Origin: Phytomonas francai
Taxonomy: Eukaryota; Euglenozoa; Kinetoplastea; Trypanosomatida; Trypanosomatidae
Direction of reading: 5' to 3'
Assembly: GCA_001766655.1 (NCBI GenBank)
Contig: MJCC01000014.1
Span: forward strand, 187,387 to 201,250
DNA: 13,864 nucleotides
Below, piece by piece: positions 7,626 to 13,864 of the stretch (positions are counted from its first letter, which is position 1; every line of letters begins with the position of its first letter). The position numbers and the translations under genes were made by a program. The notes beneath the pieces are model-generated. The model saw only the letters and a list, made by a program, of their open reading frames with translations, did not search any database and was not told where the DNA came from.

Positions 7626-7835
7626 ATGGACAATGAGCTGATTGACATTGAGAACCTCAACGTCTCGCTTTGCACGATTGGTGGGCTTACCTATCCACAC
7701 CACCTTTTCGGCTCCTGCGTGGTGTTGGCGGAGGCTGATAGCGGGGTCATTCATTTGCCAGGTCTGCGGGGGGAGGTTTACCTCCGCCAGGGTAAACGAT
7801 ATCGTGTGGAAAAGGTCCGAAAGCTCCCGGCATAA
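7626..7835 (+). CDS. Small hypothetical protein, 69 residues
   Basis: I do not recognise this short protein. The open frame extends in-frame upstream to a GTG at 7581, but 7626 is the first ATG after two good acceptor AGs. It begins MDNELIDIENLNVS and ends in a basic KRYRVEKVRKLPA. The alternating hydrophobic pattern (SCVVLAEADSGVIHL, GEVYLRQG) suggests a small beta-rich fold. There are no membrane segments or targeting signal. Base composition (higher GC than the flanks, ending exactly where the GC drops) supports coding. It could be a small mitoribosomal or complex subunit, or the remnant of a longer gene; the sequence does not decide. It is flanked by long non-coding DNA on the right (about 1 kb). 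Confidence 0.45.
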   Translation: MDNELIDIENLNVSLCTIGGLTYPHHLFGSCVVLAEADSGVIHLPGLRGEVYLRQGKRYRVEKVRKLPA

Positions 7836-8848
7836 AGGCGTTTTTCGATACAGCTGTTCCCCTTCTTATTGTTAGGATTTACAGGTACTCACGCGAAGAC
7901 GAGAAAGGGAGAGGGGGGAGTATACTGCTATGACCGAGATTGAGCCATTTTAAAATTGCAGTGGAAACCAACATCGAGTAAGTTTAAGATAGAAGTAGAT
8001 TTGTTCGCGATATTTTGCAAATTATAAACATATTTGCACCGAAAGGATGAGGCGAGGAATGATTCCCTATTGGTGATATGGATTGTTTGGTGCGAGACCA
8101 TAGCCCCAAAAGGCCAAAACTGGTTATCTTGAAGCAAGAATCTATCTAGAAAAAAAACCGATGACAGGAAAAGAAACCAGCTGCAGAAGGCCTGGAAAAA
8201 CGATAACAGGTGCCTTAGATGGGAAAAGAATACGCTACAGAGAGATTTTCTGTAAGGTTTCAAACACGCGAGGTGGAGAGATGGCGGGTGCTGCCGACGA
8301 TGTAGCCTTGCTCAAATGAATTTTTTGTAGCGATTTAGACACGATTAAAGAAATAAATGAAGCAGCGCGATACTCAAACTTACTCTTCGCTGTTCTGAGA
8401 ATGAAAATCAAATATGAAGACAACAGGGGGTGTGTGGGTGGGTGGAAAAGTCTGAGCCTGATCGAAACTTGCAGGCTGTTGTTGTATAGTAATATATGTA
8501 TCTCTCTCTATAGATAAGTAATCACTACCATGCCTATTCCCTCTTGTTTTTTTTTTAGGTGGATGCTCTCAAATATTGGAGTTTCTTCTTGCTGAGAGAA
8601 CCTAAAAACCAACAACCCCTGAAAGAGGGATTCTCCAGGAGCACCCTCTCCATGTATTCACAGCTCGAGTTATACGAGAAGTGTTCCCACGTTACCTCCC
8701 TTTCATTTTCTTCTCTCTCTCTTTCTCTCTCTCTCTCTCACTATATATATATATATATATGTAAGCCTATTAAAGATATTGTAAAATAAAACACGAACAC
8801 AAGGACTTTTTTTTTTTTACTTATCTCTTTGCTTTCGTTTTGCTGTCA
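7836..8848 (+). other. Long AT-rich intergenic region
   Basis: About 1 kb with no convincing gene. It contains a T10 run ending in AG at 8557-8558, a (CT)n tract at about 8711-8740 followed by a (TA)n tract at about 8743-8760, and a T12 run near 8807-8818 just before the LRR gene. Open frames here (for example 7928-8263 on the minus strand) are Phe/Ser/Leu-rich readings of AT-rich DNA. Several alternative splice acceptors for the LRR gene are possible. Confidence 0.55.
8711..8760. repeat. (CT)n then (TA)n microsatellite
   Basis: An imperfect CT dinucleotide array runs directly into a TA array. On the plus strand the CT part is a pyrimidine tract and the AG at 8764-8765 directly follows the TA array, so it may double as a trans-splice signal for the LRR gene. 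No ATG lies between this AG and 8849. Confidence 0.8.
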
Positions 8849-8869
8849 ATGGTATCCCCCCTGCCCCAG
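8807..8869 (+). promoter_or_regulatory. Pyrimidine tract overlapping the start of the LRR gene
   Basis: A T12 run and further pyrimidine-rich DNA contain no AG until 8868-8869, which lies inside the LRR reading frame, 20 nt after the ATG at 8849. An mRNA spliced here would lose that ATG and begin at the in-frame ATG at 8921, removing 24 residues. Confidence 0.4.
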
Positions 8870-10474
8870 GAGGAACGGTGGGCGCCTTCGGAGTCGTTGT
8901 TGGCGGAGTTCATCGCTGTTATGGCGCCCTACGGCCGCGGCGGGGCGGCCGTCCCGCTCGCGCTGAGCGCGACCTCGCCTGCCGCCCGCGCGGCCGTCGA
9001 GCGGACGCGAAACGGGGCCCAAATCGGCCCCCTCCGCAGCCGTTTTCGCGTTTACCTCCGCGGCGGCGTCGAGGTCCCCACGCGCGAGATCGACCTCCAC
9101 GGCAACGCCGCCGTGAGGTCGTGGAGGGCGATGACGTGGTGGGTCGCCAGCGCCAGCCCCGACGCCGCGCTCGCGATGCGCTGGGTGAAAATGGACCTCT
9201 CCGAGAAGGCCCTCCGCGCGGTGGTGGGGCTAAACCGCACGACGCCCTTCCACCGCGCGCTCCGACGCCGGCTGGTGGGCCTCACCACCAGCCGCACCAC
9301 CTTCTCCACCGGCGATCTCTGCTGGCTAAGGCAGCTGCCGAACCTCACGCACTTGGATCTCTCGTACTGCGAAAATATCACGGACTGGGGGCCGATCGGG
9401 AGCCTCTCGCGCCTCCGCTTTCTCGCCGCCAATTGCTCGAGTATCTCGCACCTCGACTTTTTACCCTCCTGCCCCTTCCTGCAGGAGCTGCGGTTGAATA
9501 ACTGCACACGAATTCGGGATTGGCGGCCGGTGGGCACGCTAAAGCAGCTCCGCGTGCTGAGCGCGAACTTCTCTGGCATCTGCGATCTCTCCTTTTTCGA
9601 AGACTGCAGGGGGCTGGAGGAGCTCTCACTGGATGGGTGTGCGGGGGTTTCGAACTGGTCGCCGATCGGATTTTTGCGCAACCTGTCCTCGCTCAGCCTC
9701 GCGTCGACGACGGTTAGGGATCTTAGCTTCATCCCGGTCTGCGGGTTTCTCGAGGTGCTGAATCTCGCGAACTGCAAGAGCCTCGAGGGATACCACGACC
9801 TCGGCGAGCTCCGCTTTCTGCGGGTGCTGCGCGCGGAGGGCTCGAACCTGCACGACCTCGCCTTTCTCGAGACCTGCGGCGCCATCGAGGAGCTCCACCT
9901 TAGCAAGTGCGCGGGGATCGCGGACTGGCGGCCGGCCGGCCGCCCCCCGCGGCTCCGCGTGCTCAACGCCGACTACACAAACCTGCGCGAGCTCGTCTTC
10001 GTCGACGCCTGCGCGGCGCTGGAGGAGCTCTACGTGGGGGGCTGCAAAGGCATCGTCGACTGGCGGCCGGTCGGCCACCTCCGCCGGCTTCGCGTCCTCT
10101 TCGCGAGCTACTCGAGCCTGCGCGACCTCGCCTTCCTGCGCGCCTGCCCGGCCCTCCGCGAGCTCTACGTGGGGGGCTGCAAGGGCATCGTCGACTGGGG
10201 GCCGCTCCGCCACCTCCGCCACCTCCGCCGCCTCCACGCCGGGCGCTCGCGCATCGCAGACCCCCCCCCCCCCCCCCCCCCGACGCACGGAGGATCGTCT
10301 GAGGAGCTGGGAAGAATTCATAATAATGCTCGTAAAGGAGGGGATTCGGCGCACTCCTCTTTTCTTTTCACCCGGAAGAGGGGGGGCTGTATAGGAAGCG
10401 CCGCGGGGAGACGATCTTCGACCGACGGAAAACGCCCTTCTTCAACCTTTGTGTTACTCAATTTACAAGGTTGA
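8849..10474 (+). CDS. Leucine-rich-repeat protein with seven 45-residue repeats
   Basis: A 541-residue LRR protein. Residues 1-163 form a non-repeat N-terminal domain without signal peptide or membrane segment. From 164 to about 478 there are seven tandem 45-residue units, each a double LRR of the form xxLxxLxLxxC-xxIxDWxPxGxLxxLRVLxAxxSxLxDLxFLxxC. The Cys at positions 11 and 45 and the D-W pair are strongly kept. Units 6 and 7 are nearly identical in DNA. LRRs are protein-binding scaffolds and such proteins are common in kinetoplastids; the partner is unknown. The last unit loses its DLxFLxxC end to seven prolines encoded by a run of 21 C, after which a 63-residue Ser/Gly/Arg-rich tail follows. 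That tail could be an artefact of a wrong C count. The start is 8849 if splicing uses the AG at 8765, or 8921 (residue 25) if it uses 8869. Third positions are almost all G or C until the tract. Confidence 0.8.
   Translation: MVSPLPQEERWAPSESLLAEFIAVMAPYGRGGAAVPLALSATSPAARAAVERTRNGAQIGPLRSRFRVYLRGGVEVPTREIDLHGNAAVRSWRAMTWWVASASPDAALAMRWVKMDLSEKALRAVVGLNRTTPFHRALRRRLVGLTTSRTTFSTGDLCWLRQLPNLTHLDLSYCENITDWGPIGSLSRLRFLAANCSSISHLDFLPSCPFLQELRLNNCTRIRDWRPVGTLKQLRVLSANFSGICDLSFFEDCRGLEELSLDGCAGVSNWSPIGFLRNLSSLSLASTTVRDLSFIPVCGFLEVLNLANCKSLEGYHDLGELRFLRVLRAEGSNLHDLAFLETCGAIEELHLSKCAGIADWRPAGRPPRLRVLNADYTNLRELVFVDACAALEELYVGGCKGIVDWRPVGHLRRLRVLFASYSSLRDLAFLRACPALRELYVGGCKGIVDWGPLRHLRHLRRLHAGRSRIADPPPPPPPTHGGSSEELGRIHNNARKGGDSAHSSFLFTRKRGGCIGSAAGRRSSTDGKRPSSTFVLLNLQG
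9338..10282 (+). repeat. Tandem 135-bp coding repeat array (7 units)
   Basis: Seven consecutive 135-bp units encode the LRR array, beginning at 9338, 9473, 9608, 9743, 9878, 10013 and 10148. The segments beginning GAGCTC at 10025 and 10160 are exactly 135 bp apart and almost identical over about 45 bp, showing recent duplication or gene conversion between units 6 and 7. Earlier units are more diverged. Confidence 0.8.
10261..10281. repeat. C21 homopolymer inside the LRR coding sequence
   Basis: Twenty-one consecutive C residues encode most of a seven-proline stretch. The tract sits exactly where repeat 7 should end, and changes of one base in its length shift the frame of the C-terminal tail. 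With one C fewer, the tail reads another frame that stops at about 10391-10393; with one C more it stops at about 10302. Confidence 0.9.
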
Positions 10475-13105
10475 TCTTTTTTTTTTTTCATCGATTATTA
10501 CAATATATATTTGCTGAATCGTCTTAGCTTTTCCTTACGTGTAGGATCTGAGACACGCTCTTTATCTGCGTGAAGTAGCTTTGAATGATCCAGTTCTTTC
10601 ACAGTTCGGTTTCTATATGTCTTATGTATACATGAGGCTCATTGTTGTTTTGCTACATTTTTTTTTGCTTTTTCCACGAGAACATTGTTTTCACTTATAG
10701 TTTTATTGCAAATGCTTGGTTAACCAAATGAAATTCAGGGAAGCAACTGTAATACTACGGCCTTGTTGTACATCTTTTATTTAACTCGCCGTATTGCGAA
10801 TGTATTCGCCATTGTTTCCCTAGTCTGTCCTCAATAGACAAGCTCGTTCTGCGAAATATTCAATTATATACATGCTTATTCTTTAGATATAGCCTGTAGT
10901 AAGATGTATATGATTTTTTTACTTTAAAGTGCGACTAAATACTTTTCTATTGCTGCATATATCCACAACACGCATTCCCTCACCACAGCATAAAGAGAAG
11001 TTGCATGTTTTTATTTATTTATTTATATGCTTCATTTACTTAAAAAAAAAAAGACCAAAATAAAAATGTGGATGACGGTCACTGTTTGCATCACGAGTTC
11101 GGACATGTTATTGAATGAATGATTTACATCCTCTTTTAGAAACTTTCCCATGGTTCAATATCCTTTTTAGCACACAATTGATAAGAGGCCTGCATTACTG
11201 ATGACGATTTTCTGTCGTCTTCGGCGTTTACTTTGCTCATATATAGAGCTTGATGCACTAGGCGTCGTGGTGGGAGATCAAAAAATTTTCATAAATCAAG
11301 AACATATTTCGATGCGTGGGGTTCTGAAGCAACTCTATTAGAGTTTATATATGCATGGGGTGGCCGAAGAATTGTACTACACGAAAAGGCAACAAGAAAA
11401 CCAGTCCCTCTTGTTGTTCGGTCTAAGGAACTCGCAGCAAGGGCTTCACCATGTGATGTTGCGATCGTTTATGTGGTTCGCGTTGCCATCTGTTGAGCTA
11501 AACCTATGCCTCTCCATTGCCGTATTGATGCAAAGAATTACTAAACTGTGGAGGTTATCTAATCTCTCCCCTCCCCAAGGAATAAGACAGATTCACTATG
11601 GTGTGATTCTCGTTTATCTACAAATCAGGAGAGAAAAAATAGCAAAGCGATATGTGAATTTCTCACATCATGGCGTGCATTCAAAAATATAGAATTGAGG
11701 GTGGGGAAGGGATAAGGCGTGTAAATTTTTTTACAAAAAGCATTTCAATATTCCACTACAAAATAGACATGGTAAACACAAAGATTCAGCAAATGGGAGT
11801 AGTAGACAACGGATCGAAGGCAATACATCAATTCTGAAGAATAATAAAAGGAAAAGAAATTGTTTTGCATCGTAATTGGTAAAGGTCAAGGTTCAATGGC
11901 GCGGGTAAAAGGGGGGTTGGTTGCAATGAAAGTATGCTAGGGAAAAAAAAGGTAAACAGTGAAAAGAAAGAAGTCTCTTACTATTTTCCATCTAACTAAA
12001 AACTGAAACCCCTTGGATTCCCCTCCTGAGAAAACAATTACGCGCTCAACTTTATACTCTCACACTTTAAAGGGACGCTACATGCCCTTGACCCTCACCA
12101 GAGGATGCAGGTCATTTTCAGTTACTTTTTATGATGCACTTTTTTGCGCCACACCACGCTATTTTTGCGCGTGAGCCCTGCACCCCGCGCTGTGAAAAAA
12201 AAAGAGGGAACAGGAACGACGAGTGCAAACACCACTCCATGGTAGACCATTCACACACGCATATGAGACAAATGGCTTCTTTGGTCTTATTTCAGTTAGT
12301 CAAAGCAAAAGAAGTTTTTAGCTCATGCCAGGATAACATAGCTGTTGTTCTATCAACATTTAAACCATATGCTTTGGCAAAGATTTACACATGCCGTGGA
12401 TTACAAGTAGGGGAAAAACGCAAATGGGATAACCTTGCGTTATGCATAGGGAGGTTAAAGGGGGAAGGGAGAGGGGGGACGAAAGCGAAAAATACTTGTT
12501 ATACCGGTGCAACAATTTGACTGCATATTCGCATATCAATACAGGGAAGATACCCCAAAGTCGTTCGGAGTCTTCCATTATCGTGCGTATCCCCTCCTAC
12601 AAGTTACCAAAAGCACAATGATTACTAAAAACTGTTATAAAAATTCAAGATTTCAGTGCTTAAAAGAAGACGAAATATTTATTTTGGTTCCTCCTTTCAC
12701 CCTACCTATCCCATGGCGTGGCTATCTTTTTTTGATCGCTCGTCTATGGGGGGCCATAAAGACGTGATAACACACACGTCTCATCTGGCATCCAATATAG
12801 TACGCTTAGGGACGGGTAATTAAAGTAGACGAATCTATACACGAACTTCATAATAAAAATATTAAATCTATAAAAGCATGTTTCCTAATAGCGTAACTAA
12901 ATAATGAAAGGGATTCAATATGAATTATAAATTGTAGTTTACACAATTACCTACAGACCGGATAAGTGTAGATAGAGTGGAGGAGCGGAGTTAGGCGGGG
13001 GGACAGCAGTAAATACTTCCACCTCATGTGTCTCAAGCCCAGGATTTCGCCAAACAAGGAGGGGACGGAGGGGCTTCCTGCTCCGACTGTGAGCCCCCTT
13101 GGGCG
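10475..13105. other. Convergent strand-switch region, no convincing gene
   Basis: About 2.6 kb of AT-rich DNA between the end of the plus-strand cluster and the minus-strand ABC transporter gene. Left of about 10.92 kb, long homopolymers on the plus strand are T runs (10477-10488, about 10660-10670). From 11.04 kb the longest are A runs (11041-11052, 11943-11950, 12196-12205). A TTTA repeat with AUUUA-type pentamers lies at about 11007-11027. Open frames at 11351-11692, 12131-12520 and 12507-12767 start with ATG or CTG but lack good acceptor signals, coding-like composition or recognisable domains. I found no convincing tRNA, although such regions often hold them. Confidence 0.55.
11007..11027 (+). 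repeat. TTTA tetranucleotide repeat, AU-rich-element-like
   Basis: Three to four TTTA units create overlapping ATTTA pentamers on the plus strand. If the LRR transcript's 3' UTR reaches this point, about 530 nt after its stop, it could act as an instability element. The location near the middle of the convergent region makes that uncertain. Confidence 0.5.
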
Positions 13106-13864
13106 TTAATCAACTTCCGAAACATCTGTGTTTTCACTTACATGCATGAGCACCTGCTCAATGGTTTTCGGCAACACGGTGTAGTCCGTGATGTTTAGCC
13201 GATCCATATTTCCCTCCAGGTGCCTGAAGACCGAGGACAGCTTTGTGTCCGCATGCAGATCATACGTGTAGTGCCTTTCGTGTTTCTCGCTTAGATTGCA
13301 TGCGGGAAACGCTTGCGTGAAGAAATCGAATATGGCCGCCTGCACGTCGTCGCTGTCCTCCTCGACGCGGACCCTCACCTGGTAGCCAGAGCCGTACTTG
13401 TTCGTGAGGTAGGTCTTGGTGCCGATGCAGCGCAGGGCGCCCATCGCCATGATCGCCACGCGATGCGCCAGCGCCTCCACCTCCTCCATGTGGTGCGTCG
13501 TCAGCAGGACGGCGCAGTTGTCGGCCGCCGCCTTGACCGCCAGCCAAAGCCCGTGCCGCGCCAGGGGGTCCAGCCCCGCCGACGGCTCGTCGAGGAGCAA
13601 AACGCGCGGGCCGCCGACAAGCGAGATCGCCAGCGACAGCTTCCTCCGGTTGCCGCCTGACAATTTGTCCGCCCTGACATCTTTGTACTCTGTCAGCTGG
13701 CAGAGGGCAAGCAGGTCCTTTATCGCCTTGCGCCGCATCGCGTACTCGACCCCACGCACGCCGGCGTAGAACCACAGATGCTCCTCCGCCGTCAGCAGGT
13801 CGAACGTGGCGTCGAACTGCGGGCAGTAGCCTATGCACCGGAGGGCCTCCAGGCTTTCCGCTAC
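13106..13864 (-). CDS. ABCA-type ABC transporter, C-terminal part (partial)
   Basis: The reading frame enters from the right edge and ends in TAA at 13108-13106; 252 residues are visible. It carries the C-terminal nucleotide-binding domain of an ABC transporter: Q-loop GYCPQFD at about 12-18 of the fragment, signature LSGGN at 68-72, Walker B VLLLDEP at 88-94, D-loop SAGLD at 95-99, and the switch His of TTHHMEEVEAL near 124. Walker A lies outside the window. The YCPQFD and LTxxEHLxFYA wording and the following domain (YGSGYQVRVRVEE, DYTVLPKTIEQVL) match the ABCA subfamily, full-length lipid transporters with two membrane and two nucleotide-binding domains. This is most likely NBD2 plus the C-terminal regulatory domain, because the protein ends about 30 residues after the usual TLEQVF position, here written TIEQVL. 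All visible catalytic elements are intact. Third positions are GC-rich in the NBD and less so toward the C-terminus. It converges with the LRR gene. Confidence 0.9.
   Translation of the reverse strand, partial: VAESLEALRCIGYCPQFDATFDLLTAEEHLWFYAGVRGVEYAMRRKAIKDLLALCQLTEYKDVRADKLSGGNRRKLSLAISLVGGPRVLLLDEPSAGLDPLARHGLWLAVKAAADNCAVLLTTHHMEEVEALAHRVAIMAMGALRCIGTKTYLTNKYGSGYQVRVRVEEDSDDVQAAIFDFFTQAFPACNLSEKHERHYTYDLHADTKLSSVFRHLEGNMDRLNITDYTVLPKTIEQVLMHVSENTDVSEVD

Noticed and set aside
8559..8789. 76-codon open frame running through the CT/TA microsatellite
   Set aside because: It starts with GTG, and half of the predicted peptide is just the translated dinucleotide repeat.
9052..10354. Minus-strand open frames opposite the LRR gene, and plus-strand out-of-frame ORFs (8878-9501, 9907-10302)
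   Set aside because: GC-rich codons leave few stops in other frames. Only the 8849 frame shows the 45-residue repeat pattern.
11351..11692. 113-codon ATG open frame in the convergent region
   Set aside because: It has no pyrimidine-tract/AG signal close upstream, no recognisable domain and AT-rich random-like composition. A lineage-specific gene cannot be fully excluded.
11890..11900. GGTTCAATGGC resembling a tRNA B box
   Set aside because: The final conserved C of the B box is missing, and no A box or stem partners are visible around it.
12131..12520. 129-codon ATG open frame
   Set aside because: Its composition is irregular (Cys/His/Lys mix from AT-rich and A-run DNA), it lacks a recognisable family, and it lies in a strand-switch region.
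12507..12767. 86-codon open frame overlapping the previous one
   Set aside because: It starts at a non-ATG codon, overlaps another weak frame and shows no motif.
13260..13838. Other open frames over the ABC transporter
   Set aside because: They are shadows of a frame with all the ABC motifs.
1..13864. CRISPR arrays, insertion sequences, cis-introns, rRNA genes
   Set aside because: No spaced direct repeats, terminal inverted repeats with transposase, GT-AG interruption of a conserved frame, or rRNA-like sequence was seen.

Overview
The window looks like nuclear DNA of a kinetoplastid protist, most likely a trypanosomatid; I cannot name the genus. The reasons are: intron-free genes on one strand for more than 10 kb; long pyrimidine tracts followed by an AG just upstream of start codons, as expected for spliced-leader trans-splicing; a kinetoplastid-style mitochondrial ribosomal protein; and a sharp contrast between GC-rich coding and AT-rich, homopolymer-laden non-coding DNA. 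All three standard stops are used as terminators (TGA at four genes, TAG at one, TAA at two), so the standard code fits.

Layout. A plus-strand cluster runs from 688 to 10474: (1) a low-complexity hypothetical protein with acidic, Gly and His/Asn tracts (688-1554); (2) a hypothetical protein with a basic N-terminus and a C-terminal coiled coil (2040-2822); (3) mitochondrial large-subunit ribosomal protein uL4m (3459-4901); (4) a TruD/Pus7-family pseudouridine-synthase-like protein in which the catalytic Asp motif appears to be lost (5242-7305); (5) a small 69-residue candidate protein (7626-7835); (6) a leucine-rich-repeat protein built from seven 45-residue repeats, whose last repeat is interrupted by a run of 21 C (8849-10474). 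A 2.6 kb AT-rich stretch without convincing genes (10475-13105) follows. From the right edge a minus-strand gene enters: the C-terminal nucleotide-binding and regulatory domains of an ABCA-type ABC transporter (13106-13864, partial). The 2.6 kb stretch is therefore a convergent strand-switch region, where two polycistronic units would meet.

Functional links. In kinetoplastids neighbouring genes share a transcript but usually not a function. uL4m and the TruD-like protein both have N-termini compatible with mitochondrial import. A catalytically dead pseudouridine synthase acting as a structural rRNA-binding or mitoribosome assembly factor is an attractive but unproven idea. The most notable observations are this apparent pseudoenzyme, the LRR array ending in a C21 tract (possible slippage, collapse or frame error), the reversal of homopolymer polarity near 11.0 kb, and the strong GC differences between and within adjacent genes.
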